Below are positions 42,762 to 52,059 of a DNA stretch of 64,000 bases, piece by piece. The stretch comes from Clostridia bacterium (GTDB lineage Bacteria; Bacillota; Clostridia; Christensenellales; Aristaeellaceae). A program made the translations under genes and the position numbers. Under the pieces are notes generated by a model. It ran no database searches and was not told the DNA's origin. It saw nothing but the letters and a program-made list of their open reading frames with translations. The stretch spans positions 1 through 64,000 of the forward strand of contig JAFRBK010000002.1 in NCBI GenBank assembly GCA_017404985.1. The letters are read 5' to 3'. Within the stretch, counting starts at the first letter, position 1, and each line of letters opens with the position of its first letter.

Positions 42762-42959
42762 CTGTTTTAGCAAAACTGTACTTCGCTCAGAAGCCCTAAA
42801 CGCTGCTTTTCCGGTAAAAACCTCGTTGGCAAGGTCATACAGGAGATCTCACCGTCTTTTTCGGATCCATGCAAAACTTTGAAGGTGATTGGTGAATAAA
42901 ATTCACGATTTTCCCTTTTGCAGGGTGATTTTGTTACGCTTTTGCGACGTTTTATCTGT

Positions 42960-42965
42960 TATAAT
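42960..42965 (+). promoter_or_regulatory. -10 box of the zinc peptidase gene
   Basis: TATAAT 69 bases ahead of the start, with no strong -35 partner. The rest of 42762-42959 shows no gene. Confidence 0.5.
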
Positions 42966-43034
42966 GTTCTTGTTGTCACCCTTCCGCCGCTTTCGAACGG
43001 GCAGCGGCGGAAAAAGAAAGAGAGGAAAGAAACC

Positions 43035-44033
43035 ATGAAAAAGCTGATTGCCCTTGTCCTGTCCCTGTGCATGATGGCGAGTCTGCTGCCCGCGATGGCA
43101 GAGACCGTTCCCGCAGCAGGAAGCGTAGACAATCAAGAAGCGCCCACCCGGACCGCAAAGATCAAAGCGCATTTTGCCTCCGTGGAAGAGGGGCAGCAGC
43201 TGATGCGCAACCGCACCCTGTACCACGAGCAGATCAATGAAAAGAACCTGGCGTTCCTGCTTCAGAAGAAGGGCGGAACGCTGGAGGAATTCATTGATTA
43301 CGCGGCGGAGCAGGTACAGCCTTTTGAGCCGGAAGAGGAAAAGCGGATCAACGATATCCTGGCCTGGATGCAAGCGCGGCTGGAAAAGCACGGGCTGGCG
43401 CTGCCGAACCCGGGAACCATTACCTTTGTGAAATCCTCCGGAAAGGAAGCAACCGGAGCCGACGGGTATACCACCGAGGGGGCGATCTTCCTTGCCACAT
43501 CGTTCTTCACGAACCTCACGGAGGACCAGGCCCGGCAAATCATGATGCATGAGGTTTTCCACTGCCTGAGCCGGCTGTTCCCGGAATTCCGGCAGGCAAT
43601 GTATTCCCTGATCCATTTCAATGTGCTGGATCAGGACATCGACATCCCGCAGGAAATCTGGGACAAAATTATGGCCAATCCGGATGTGGAGCACCACAAC
43701 AGCACCGCCGTCTTCACAATCAACGGCGAGAAAAAGGAATGCTACCTGGTATTCCTGACGGATACCGTTTTTGAAAAGCCCGGAGACATTTTCATCGACG
43801 GCGCCTATGTCGGGATTGTGCCGGTCGGCGAATCCGTGATTTACCGGACAGACGAGGTGGAAGACTTCTGGGATGTGGTCGGCCGGAACACGAAATATAC
43901 CGAGGATCCGGAAGAGATCATGGCAACCGTCTTCGGCCAGACGATCATGCAGCTGGATGATGGACTCGAAATCTTCAAGACCCCGGAGATTCCGGAAGGA
44001 ATTATCTCGTATCTGAAAAGCAGCGATACATAA
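43035..44033 (+). CDS. Secreted zinc metallopeptidase (HExxH type)
   Basis: 332 aa from ATG 43035 (GAGGAAAG upstream). Signal peptide MKKLIALVLSLCMMASLLPAMA, mature protein outside the membrane. The zinc motif HEVFH lies in QIMMHEVFHCLSRLFPEF (about residue 172); a Glu some 120 residues on (EDPEEIMATVFGQ) could be the third ligand. The family is not named with confidence; it looks like a gluzincin of unknown role. It is first in a run of three plus-strand secreted proteins. Confidence 0.75.
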   Translation: MKKLIALVLSLCMMASLLPAMAETVPAAGSVDNQEAPTRTAKIKAHFASVEEGQQLMRNRTLYHEQINEKNLAFLLQKKGGTLEEFIDYAAEQVQPFEPEEEKRINDILAWMQARLEKHGLALPNPGTITFVKSSGKEATGADGYTTEGAIFLATSFFTNLTEDQARQIMMHEVFHCLSRLFPEFRQAMYSLIHFNVLDQDIDIPQEIWDKIMANPDVEHHNSTAVFTINGEKKECYLVFLTDTVFEKPGDIFIDGAYVGIVPVGESVIYRTDEVEDFWDVVGRNTKYTEDPEEIMATVFGQTIMQLDDGLEIFKTPEIPEGIISYLKSSDT

Positions 44034-44133
44034 TACACACGGCCTGCAGCATCCGTGAACGGGATGGACATAACAAATTCAAAAAACGGAAATAAACCAG
44101 AGCTGTTCTTTTAGTAATCTTTGGGAATTTTCC

Positions 44134-44162
44134 TTGCTTTTTGCTGGAACTACGGGTAGAAT
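44134..44162 (+). promoter_or_regulatory. Promoter ahead of the 335-aa secreted protein
   Basis: TTGCTT and TAGAAT with 17-base spacing, 59 bases before the start codon. Confidence 0.6.
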
Positions 44163-44221
44163 GAACCATAGGATGATTTCCGATTCAATATGGTTACTCC
44201 AAAGGAAAGGTTGATGAAACA

Positions 44222-45229
44222 ATGAAGAAATTCATTTCGATGATGCTGGCCCTGGTGATGGCCTTGTGTGTGTTCTCCTTTGCTTCCGCGGAGGGGACGC
44301 TGGACGTTCCCCAGAATGTAAGCGATTACGACGGGCTGACGGATTTCAATCTGGACGATTTCGCCAAGATCAAGACGAAGCACGTCGACCAAACCACGAC
44401 GGTCACCCTGTCCAAGGCCGTGGACAGCATCCAGGCCAACTGGATGGGATACCAGGAAGAGCCGGAAGAGCTGACGGTGACGGACCTGACGGCGACAGTG
44501 GACCACACCGGCCACCGGTACCAGCTGGGCACCGCATGGACGAACGGCTACTGGGAGCCCTTCGCCTGGGAAGATGTGCATGACGTGTATTTCTCCTTCA
44601 ACGATTCCAAGGAGGAAATCGAAGCCGGGATTGCCGCGGTCTGGAAGTACATGAATACCGGGGATTATCTGAAGACCGAAACCGGCAAGGAGTTTGCTTC
44701 CGAGTTCGTGGAAGTCTCCCACGATGTGGAGATCGTGCTGCCGCAGTACGGCATCTATATCCTCGAAGAAACGCAGACGGACGAAGGCCCCGTGCTCGAG
44801 AGGACGGAACTGGAGGTTTTCGATTACGGCACGAAGATGGAAGACATCCAAAAGGCCTATGAGGCGTACGTGAAAGCCAATCCAGGCAAGGAAGTTTTCA
44901 TGAGCGATTACGGCGGATATGCCTGGGGCAAGCTGATCGGCCGGGAATACTACAAGACGGTCGGCGCGCCGGACTATGCCTACATCACGAAGCAGGGCGA
45001 TTTCAAAGTGGTTTACGGCCGGAACGGCAGCGTGAAGTACTTTGAGAAGACGGTTCCGGATGTGGACCTGTTCGGGATCGGCGTGGGCACCGCGACCTTC
45101 ACCTTCAAGACGAACAACGCCGGATGGACGCCGGTTCGGGTCCGGATGGACTTTGAATACGGCACGTACAAGTCTGTGACCGCCAAGTATGACGGCTGCG
45201 GACGGCTGTACGGCATCGGGCTGAACTGA
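44222..45229 (+). CDS. Secreted protein of unknown function
   Basis: 335 aa with signal peptide MKKFISMMLALVMALCVFSFASAE. The mature part is acidic and rich in aromatic residues, with no recognised domain. The middle (about 100-220) has D/E-rich helices, and the C-terminal third (KVVYGRNGSVKYFEKTVPDV) looks like beta-hairpins of the kind seen in small toxin-like or YD-related folds, but this is only an impression. It lies between the zinc peptidase and the InlB-repeat protein on the same strand. Confidence 0.7.
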   Translation: MKKFISMMLALVMALCVFSFASAEGTLDVPQNVSDYDGLTDFNLDDFAKIKTKHVDQTTTVTLSKAVDSIQANWMGYQEEPEELTVTDLTATVDHTGHRYQLGTAWTNGYWEPFAWEDVHDVYFSFNDSKEEIEAGIAAVWKYMNTGDYLKTETGKEFASEFVEVSHDVEIVLPQYGIYILEETQTDEGPVLERTELEVFDYGTKMEDIQKAYEAYVKANPGKEVFMSDYGGYAWGKLIGREYYKTVGAPDYAYITKQGDFKVVYGRNGSVKYFEKTVPDVDLFGIGVGTATFTFKTNNAGWTPVRVRMDFEYGTYKSVTAKYDGCGRLYGIGLN

Positions 45230-45277
45230 CACGGGAACGATGTTTTCCTGAACGACGAATGATAGGAGAAAATGATC

Positions 45278-46990
45278 ATGAAGATGAAATGGATGAAGAC
45301 AGCGGTGGCGCTGGTGCTTTGTTTGGTGATGGTGTCGGTGTCGGTTGTGGCGGCGGCGGAACAGAATCAGCCAATTATTGTCCATGGTGGTAGCGAAACT
45401 GTCTCTAATGTTGATGTAGAAATTCTACGTGATTCTGCAGTAACAGTTGGAGCTTGGTCTTGGACTGGAGGAATGACTGAAAATGCATCATTAACGGTTT
45501 TAGATAGTATAAAAAGCACGGCAGAAAGTGATGTCAGCCACGGCAACTATACTGCAGCTGCAGAATTGCTCGGTTCTTATGGCTACGAAGCTTTTTTATC
45601 GGTTGCAAATAATGTTATTGCGATAGGTAAAGGAATTTCTGCTCACGGTATAGGTTTATATCCATCCGGTAAAAATTCAGTTGCAAAAGCAGAAATCGGA
45701 GGGAATGTTGTTGCACAGGAAATATCTTTGGGATCTGACGCAAATGATGATTTACATGCAATTGCTACTGATATATACACTACTGTCAAAGGTGAAGCTG
45801 ATTTATACGTTGAAGGCAATGTGATTGCCGATGCAGACAACGGACAAGCTATAGCTGTAAATATTGATAATTCTAACTCGATTACTAATGCGGCAATATT
45901 TGGAGATGTTACTGCTAATGGTAATGAGAACGCTGTAGGACTGGCCATTCGAAATAATGCTAACCCAGGAGTGACAAGTGAAAATGATAAAGAAAGTGCA
46001 GTTAATGTCTTAGTTGGTGGAAATGTCTCTTCGACAGGCTATGGGCTAGTAATTGGAACCCCTATTATGTATCAAGCAGAAGCTATAGATGAAGAATCAG
46101 AATCTGCTACAAAAACACGAGTAGAGATTCTTGGCGATCTTACAGCAGAAAATTATGCGATAGGCATTATTGATGCTCCTAACACGGATATTATCGTCGA
46201 TGGCACAGTGGAAGGAGGAAAGGCCGCTGTTGTCATAAAAGAAGATGCAGACATTTCTAGTACTGTGCTTACGGTCTGGAAAATGATACCGGATGAAAAT
46301 GGCGCTTTGCTTTTGAATGGAACACTTGAATACGGAGATAATAGTATTGTTGTAACAACTACCGGACAGAATAAGGAAGCGGAAAAGAACATCAACTACA
46401 TTATCCGCGTGATTCAGCCCGATGCCGGCGCTACGCTTTCCGTTTCCGGCACTACGGAGTATGAAGGTTACGATGTAGCTCGTGAAGGTGATACGGTTTT
46501 CCTGAATGCGGTGATGATGCCTGGTTGGCGGATTCTGAACGCTTACTGGGATGAATACCAGAGCGAGCTGATGACAGCGCTGAATGACAGGACCTTCTAC
46601 ATGGTGGTGCCACATGGTGGCGGAGTGGTGCTGTCTGCGCTTCTGGAGAAGACGCAGAAGCCTGAATGCACGCGTCCGAATATTACGGTGACATACCGTG
46701 ATCCTGCGGACAGCGCGACTGCATATGCTGGCGGATATCTCACTGTTAACCCGAACAAGAAGACTGGCAAGCACTACATGGTGGCTATGGTCGGCAACGG
46801 CGGAACAATTGACGGGCGTAGCACACTTACGAAGTCTGTCAAGGAAGGCGATTCTCTGACGCTTCCGATTCCTGTTCAGGATGGGAAAACGTTCCTTGGA
46901 TGGTCTACAGGAGATAATACCGAGCTGATCCCAGGCGGGACTTCGGTTGTGATTACGGAGAAGGTTGCCTACCGGGCTATGTGGAATTGA
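45278..46990 (+). CDS. Secreted InlB-repeat protein with A+T-rich beta-helix-like core
   Basis: 570 aa; ATG 45278 has better spacing from AGGAG than ATG 45272. Signal peptide to about residue 28. Residues 30-350 are a repetitive, glycine/asparagine/valine-rich region (EIGGNVVAQ, VEGNVIADADNGQAIAVN, IFGDVTANGNENAVGLA, VLVGGNVSSTGYGLVIG) that looks like a parallel beta-solenoid. The C-terminal InlB B-type repeat (GNGGTIDG to FLGWSTGD and YRAMW) closes the protein. The solenoid part is clearly lower in G+C than the signal peptide and the C-terminal half, suggesting an imported module. A surface or adhesive role is inferred. No LPxTG is seen. Confidence 0.75.
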   Translation: MKMKWMKTAVALVLCLVMVSVSVVAAAEQNQPIIVHGGSETVSNVDVEILRDSAVTVGAWSWTGGMTENASLTVLDSIKSTAESDVSHGNYTAAAELLGSYGYEAFLSVANNVIAIGKGISAHGIGLYPSGKNSVAKAEIGGNVVAQEISLGSDANDDLHAIATDIYTTVKGEADLYVEGNVIADADNGQAIAVNIDNSNSITNAAIFGDVTANGNENAVGLAIRNNANPGVTSENDKESAVNVLVGGNVSSTGYGLVIGTPIMYQAEAIDEESESATKTRVEILGDLTAENYAIGIIDAPNTDIIVDGTVEGGKAAVVIKEDADISSTVLTVWKMIPDENGALLLNGTLEYGDNSIVVTTTGQNKEAEKNINYIIRVIQPDAGATLSVSGTTEYEGYDVAREGDTVFLNAVMMPGWRILNAYWDEYQSELMTALNDRTFYMVVPHGGGVVLSALLEKTQKPECTRPNITVTYRDPADSATAYAGGYLTVNPNKKTGKHYMVAMVGNGGTIDGRSTLTKSVKEGDSLTLPIPVQDGKTFLGWSTGDNTELIPGGTSVVITEKVAYRAMWN

Positions 46991-47033
46991 TGTGAAGGGT
47001 TAATCGCGAAATAAAACGATAAGGGAATGAGAA

Positions 47034-47067
47034 AGAATCCGGAGCGGATGCTGCGGGTTCTTTTTCT
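47034..47067 (+). terminator. Terminator of the InlB-repeat gene
   Basis: AGAA-CCG and CGG-TTCT arms around an 11-base loop, followed by a T-run. Confidence 0.55.
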
Positions 47068-47077
47068 ATAGGGCAGT

Positions 47078-47088
47078 GGGGGGGGGGG
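47078..47088. repeat. Homopolymer tract of 11 G
   Basis: A run of eleven G in the convergent intergenic space between the InlB-repeat gene and the LuxR-type regulator gene. No promoter lies next to it. Confidence 0.8.
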
Positions 47089-47138
47089 CGAAACGGAGCA
47101 AATGATGAACAGGAAAACCGGAATCATGCTCCGTTCCG

Positions 47139-47798
47139 TTATGTTATGGGGGTTCCCCGGGTTCGGTCCTCTTCGCTGACCACCAGTCCCAGCGCCTTCG
47201 CGTTCATGGCCAGATCGATCCGGTTTTTGAATCCGGTCTTCTGCAGCATGTTCTCGATGTGGCGTTTCACCGTAGACACTGACACATTCAGTTTTTCGGC
47301 AATTTCTTCATTGGTCAGGTTACCGGTCAGTTCCCGCAGCACGTCCAGTTCCCGGACTGTCAGTTTGCTGCGTTTCACTTTCCCCAGGTTCAGTTCAGGC
47401 GGGTCAGAAGGGTAAACACTCTCTCCGGCCATCACCCGGTCCATCATCTCCGTGAGACTGTGAACTTCGTATTCCTTATACCAGAAGCCTTCCACACCGA
47501 TCGCCCTGGCCCGGTCCTCCCAGGTGGTCTCCAAAGATGAAGTGGTCAGGATAATCCGAACCTCCGGGTGCTTCCGCTTTATTTCCCCGGCTGCGGTAAG
47601 CCCGTCAATCCCATTTCGCATCATGATGTCCAGAATCACCAGCTCTGTTTCGTGGACGTCAACATAGTCAACCGTCTCCTGTGCTGTCCGCAAGGCAGCC
47701 AGCAGCTGGTACCGGGCATCTGCGCGGACGTACATTTCAAAGAAAGCCCGGGAGATATTCTGATCATCCGCCACCACGACCCTGATCCGCGCGCTCAA
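47139..47798 (-). CDS. LuxR/NarL-type response regulator
   Basis: 219 aa from a TTG start at 47798 that overlaps the TGA of the giant gene. Receiver: acidic pair D11/D12, phosphoacceptor D57 (LVILDIMMRNGIDG), S/T in LTTSS and the switch lysine in WYKEYE. LuxR helix-turn-helix at about 150-210 (LTVRELDVLRELTGNLTNEE, VSVSTVKRHIENM). It is the cognate output for the histidine kinase at 52060-53358, and the only DNA-binding protein in the operon. It likely controls the operon itself or the neighbouring secreted genes. Translational coupling to the giant secreted protein is unusual. Confidence 0.92.
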   Translation of the reverse strand: MSARIRVVVADDQNISRAFFEMYVRADARYQLLAALRTAQETVDYVDVHETELVILDIMMRNGIDGLTAAGEIKRKHPEVRIILTTSSLETTWEDRARAIGVEGFWYKEYEVHSLTEMMDRVMAGESVYPSDPPELNLGKVKRSKLTVRELDVLRELTGNLTNEEIAEKLNVSVSTVKRHIENMLQKTGFKNRIDLAMNAKALGLVVSEEDRTRGTPIT

Positions 47799-50700
47799 TC
47801 TCCTTCACCGCCTTTTTCTGTCCTCGAGGCCATCCATGCATCGTCAATCAGAATGAAAGCATAGTTGTTTGCAGTTGCAAATTCCTGTGCAGTACGGTTG
47901 AATCCATAGATATACTGTACCGAGCCGCCTGCAAACGGATTGCCTTCCATGGCGGTCACCGTCTTCGGAATGATGACGGCCTCAGCGCTGACGCCATGGA
48001 AAGCATCTGCTTCGACGGTTGTCAGCGCGGCGGGAAGATTCAGGAAGCCGACCGGTTCCGGGATCGTCCACTTCGCAAATAACGTCAGGCTTTCCGTCAC
48101 CGGCGTATCGAAACTGAACAGGTTTCCTTCCGTGCAATCGGAATCCGTGTACCATCCGCCGAAACATGCGCCGATTTTCGCCGGATCCGTGGGTTTTTGC
48201 ACAGTTTCTTCATCCTCCGCAAAAGCGTCCGGAATCATCGTTCCGCCCATCGAGTCAAAGGCCACTGTCCAGATATCGGCGCCCGTTCTTGTGTACATCG
48301 CCAGCAGTTTGACATCACGGCAGAAATCGCTCATCTCAAAAGTATAAGTCTGTGCATGGGACAGCGGCTCCTCTTCATACAGGGAATAGGAAGACTCATT
48401 CGCCTTTCCCTCATACCAGCAGGAGAAAGAATAGCCCGGGATCTGCGGGGCGGTTACCGTGACTGTGGCGTTTACCGGAAGATAAGGCGCATCCGGTGAA
48501 ACAATGAAGGAGTTCGGCAGATGATGCCGTTCTTCTTCCACAGACCACCAGGATACCGAAATCAGGCCCTCCTCAATATCACAGGGAGTCAGGATCAATT
48601 CATAGGTGGTAACATGCCTCCGAATCACCAGCTGATGCGTTTCCGGACAATAGAAGAAGTCATATTCAACAGTGTCTTCTCCAGGATTGACCCAGACCGG
48701 ACAGGTCTGGCCCTCCGTCAGGGACAGCACCTGATCTTCCGTTACAGAAGAGCAACCGTATTGCTTGCCGTTCTCACCGATATAGAATCCAGAAACGTCC
48801 TCCAGCCATTCGCCACCCGAGATTCTTGCGCTGGCCCACAGCGTCCGACCGCTGGGGAAGATATACGGCTCGAACGGAGGATTGACGTCTTCCTCCCCGC
48901 CCCCGTGTTCACCCGTACGGGGATCCACCATGCGCTGCGGAAGGACGCCCAGGAATCCCACCAGGAAGGCGTCCGTGCTGTCCAGACTATTTGTAACCGT
49001 CAGGGTCGGCGCATTTGGATTTGTCGCGTTGACGGTGAAAGTATACATGCCTTTTTGGGAAACGGCCAGATAAATATTCGCATCGTCCGCATCCGTCTGT
49101 TCGTGCATCGGCAGACCCGCGGCCGAATCAAAAACGGTGCGGTCCGCCGTATATTTCTTTCGACCGTTGAAGCAAACGGTGAATTCAAACACGCCCCGCC
49201 AGAGCCAGTACGTCTCGGGATCCAGTTCCACAGTGAATTCATAGCGCTGCGACTGCTCGTTCCAGGTCATTCCGATGGTTTTCCATTGGGTAAAGTCGCC
49301 TTTGATTCCATACGGGGCATTTCTGCGATCGGCATATACCCGGACAGGCTTTTCCCACTCAGTCCAGCCGGAGGTGATTTCATCGCTGTAATGCAACCGG
49401 ATCCGGTACACATAGTCCTGATCCACCACGGCCGCATAGGGAATCACGTACTCCATGGAACTGCTCTCCGGCACAAAGGCAGCCACCTGTACAAATGCCG
49501 TTGTCGGGACATCTCCCTCCGCGGCCATCTGGTTATAAGCTGTCAGCGGCAACCGGTAAAGCCTGGCCTCGTCGGGAAGGTAATTGGCTTCAAACCGCAA
49601 AACGCCTCCCTCTTCTTCTTCGACATAGACCACCGGATCGGCGCTGATAACCAACGGATCCGTGACGGTAAAGACCTTGCTGGAAACAAATTCGTTCGCG
49701 CCGGTGCCGTAAGAAGCCCGAATGCGGAAGGAACGCAGGTCGCCGACCGCTTCTGTCATCGGAATTTCAAACGTTTTATCCGTTGCTTCAGGGCACAGGA
49801 TGGCGCAAATGCCCTCCGGCTCCGCTTCGCCCTCTTCATCCACGCTGCAGATCTGAACGCTAACCGGTTCAAAACTGGTTTCCCAGCTGACGCTGTACAT
49901 AGGTGTATGCTGTTCATCCTCGGCGCGGCGCTGGATATAACCGGACATTGGCTGCGTGGTAAATGCATATCTTGAGACCGTGAATACGTCGCTGACAATG
50001 GGGTCTTTTTCCATATCGTACCACAGAAGGACGCGTAAATCACAGCTATCCGTGCCTTCATGCAGAAAAACTGCGATGATCTCTCCGTGCTCGCCGGTTC
50101 TGTAAAAGGTGAACGGATCCTCCGGATCCTCCGGCAGAGGGTTTCCGGCCGTGTCCACCAACGCCAGCCTGGTTTTCTGCGGACTGAAATTGGACTCACA
50201 GATGACGTCCGCGCCATACCCCGGCTGATAAACGACGTTTTCCGGCTGACGGGTAAAACGCGGACTGCCCTCCAGGCAGGAAAAATACCGGGACACAGCA
50301 TATTCGTTCTCCGTGTAATACACGCAGAGATAATAGGAATCTGTCGCATAGGTGCGGCTGAAACTAATCCATTCCCGCTCCAGGGGCTGGAACGCAGCGT
50401 TTCCCCATTTCCCCTTCAGTTCGAAGGAATCCGTCTCCACGGGAAACACTTCGGTAGCACCAGGGCTGCCGATATATCGCGTCCTGAAACATTTCAGTTC
50501 AACCCTGACCGGCGCAAAGCTCGTCGCCCAGGTGATTTCGGCCGTGGTACCGTTTCCCATCCAGCAGTCTTTCGGCTGCACCGTAAAGTTCAGCCGGTCC
50601 GTGTTCCCGCTGAATTTCGCGGAGGCAATATACTGGTCCTCCATCTGCCCGTAGTAGGCGCGAACCCGGAATTCCTGCCCGATCGTATCCGTGTCCAGCT

Positions 50701-51907
50701 CATACCAGTTATGGCCCGTCCCGGTGTCGTTCAGACGTTCCCTTACCCCGGTGGTGACATTCTCCAGCTCCCACCAGTTCGGGGTAAAGTTGGTGTCCCA
50801 GGTCACGGTGCACTTCAGCGAATCCGGATCATACCCTTCATCCGTCAGAGAAGTGAACTGCGGGCCTGTGAAGGAAATGTCAAACGCCTTCGAGGAAACC
50901 TGCAGATCACTCTGGTAATTATAATGAGAAACCACCATCCATTCTGAATCGATGTATGAATAATACGGAATATCCGACAGGGCGGCGTTGACTTCGTTAT
51001 AGGAAAGATCGCAGGTACAGCCGGAATTCATGACTTTCTTCACCTGGACGGTATGGGCAAAACCGGAATCAGTCCACCCATAAGCATAGACCACTTCGCT
51101 CCAGGTGGGCGTAAAGTTTGTCGCCCAGTTCAGGGTCAGATCTTGCCCTGATTCAAGGGTCCCTCCCTGCGGCTGCATCCGAAAGCGCAGATCCTCCACC
51201 GGGACGCTGAAATAATCGGAGGCAACATACTGATCATCGTCGTAGAATGCCTGGATAAACCATTTATCCTCATCCGGGGCAGCATGATGATTCTGAAGGA
51301 AGGTCACCACCTCGCCGTAGGAAAGATCAGCGCTTGTGGAAGAGGCCGCAGGCGACTTTAACGTCACCACTATGGATTCAGAAAAAAAATTCTGCTCTTT
51401 GACATAGTTGATCCGGATTTCCTCCGGCGTGAAATTCGTTCTCCAGCTCAGGTGCAGCGTTCCTTCCGGTGCAAGGCTTCCGCCGGAGGGCTGCAGGGTG
51501 AACGCGTATGGATTCAGCGTAATATTGATCGGATCGGAACGAACTTTGCGGTTTTCATAAACGTAGGCATCAAGATACCAGGTACAGGATACGCCGGCAG
51601 GAACCTCGCGCAGCGCTTCCCGCGCTTCCTCATAGGTCAGGGTGCAGTGGAAGCTGTTGGATCCGATTTCCTTGACGGGGATCGTATGATCCGAGCTATA
51701 CCCCCCGTAATAATTCGCGTAAAGAACCAGTTCCGTCCTGACCGGATTAAAAGTGAGGCTCCAGCGAAGGGTCGTTTCATTTTCCGGATCCAGCGTAATG
51801 TTCCGCGGCTGCGTCCTGAACGCGTAATCGTCTGCCAGCGCCACTCCGCACCACAGCACCACCAGCATCAGCGCTGCCGCCAGCGCGATCCACAGATTCC
51901 GTTTCAT
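47795..51907 (-). CDS. Giant secreted multi-repeat protein (Ig-like repeats + InlB repeat + BspA-like tail)
   Basis: 1370 aa. Signal peptide 1-25 (ends VALADD). Residues 28 to about 845 are eight tandem units of about 100 residues. Each opens with a pattern F-x-x-Q-P...L-x-W-x-T-x-F-x-P (for example YAFTLQPSGGSLAPEG, then LSWRTNFTP), likely Ig-like beta sandwiches. A region of mixed beta modules (about 850-1210, including GMYTFTVNATNPNAPTLTVTN, similar to starch-outer-membrane-type modules) follows. One InlB B-repeat (about 1215-1285: FDSMGGT, FGGWYTDSD, LFAKW) leads into a BspA-like leucine-rich tail (TVEADAFHGVSAEAVIIPKT). There is no LPxTG or C-terminal helix, so cell attachment is unknown. 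It is encoded inside a two-component operon. Confidence 0.85.
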   Translation of the reverse strand: MKRNLWIALAAALMLVVLWCGVALADDYAFRTQPRNITLDPENETTLRWSLTFNPVRTELVLYANYYGGYSSDHTIPVKEIGSNSFHCTLTYEEAREALREVPAGVSCTWYLDAYVYENRKVRSDPINITLNPYAFTLQPSGGSLAPEGTLHLSWRTNFTPEEIRINYVKEQNFFSESIVVTLKSPAASSTSADLSYGEVVTFLQNHHAAPDEDKWFIQAFYDDDQYVASDYFSVPVEDLRFRMQPQGGTLESGQDLTLNWATNFTPTWSEVVYAYGWTDSGFAHTVQVKKVMNSGCTCDLSYNEVNAALSDIPYYSYIDSEWMVVSHYNYQSDLQVSSKAFDISFTGPQFTSLTDEGYDPDSLKCTVTWDTNFTPNWWELENVTTGVRERLNDTGTGHNWYELDTDTIGQEFRVRAYYGQMEDQYIASAKFSGNTDRLNFTVQPKDCWMGNGTTAEITWATSFAPVRVELKCFRTRYIGSPGATEVFPVETDSFELKGKWGNAAFQPLEREWISFSRTYATDSYYLCVYYTENEYAVSRYFSCLEGSPRFTRQPENVVYQPGYGADVICESNFSPQKTRLALVDTAGNPLPEDPEDPFTFYRTGEHGEIIAVFLHEGTDSCDLRVLLWYDMEKDPIVSDVFTVSRYAFTTQPMSGYIQRRAEDEQHTPMYSVSWETSFEPVSVQICSVDEEGEAEPEGICAILCPEATDKTFEIPMTEAVGDLRSFRIRASYGTGANEFVSSKVFTVTDPLVISADPVVYVEEEEGGVLRFEANYLPDEARLYRLPLTAYNQMAAEGDVPTTAFVQVAAFVPESSSMEYVIPYAAVVDQDYVYRIRLHYSDEITSGWTEWEKPVRVYADRRNAPYGIKGDFTQWKTIGMTWNEQSQRYEFTVELDPETYWLWRGVFEFTVCFNGRKKYTADRTVFDSAAGLPMHEQTDADDANIYLAVSQKGMYTFTVNATNPNAPTLTVTNSLDSTDAFLVGFLGVLPQRMVDPRTGEHGGGEEDVNPPFEPYIFPSGRTLWASARISGGEWLEDVSGFYIGENGKQYGCSSVTEDQVLSLTEGQTCPVWVNPGEDTVEYDFFYCPETHQLVIRRHVTTYELILTPCDIEEGLISVSWWSVEEERHHLPNSFIVSPDAPYLPVNATVTVTAPQIPGYSFSCWYEGKANESSYSLYEEEPLSHAQTYTFEMSDFCRDVKLLAMYTRTGADIWTVAFDSMGGTMIPDAFAEDEETVQKPTDPAKIGACFGGWYTDSDCTEGNLFSFDTPVTESLTLFAKWTIPEPVGFLNLPAALTTVEADAFHGVSAEAVIIPKTVTAMEGNPFAGGSVQYIYGFNRTAQEFATANNYAFILIDDAWMASRTEKGGEGD

Positions 51908-52059
51908 ACCTTACCCCTCCTGTATTCTGTTCCGTACATGCAAAAATTCCCAAATACAGTATAGGCGTTCCGGCAGCGGCTGTATATTGGTCACACGGCC
52001 CATTTTTTTGCCTGAGAAGGTAAAAAGCAGGAAGATGAGAATCCATCTTCCGAAAAGGT

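Noticed and set aside
48521..49975. Long plus-strand frame within the giant-protein gene
   Set aside because: The minus strand holds repeated Ig-like units with conserved motifs; the plus frame has none.
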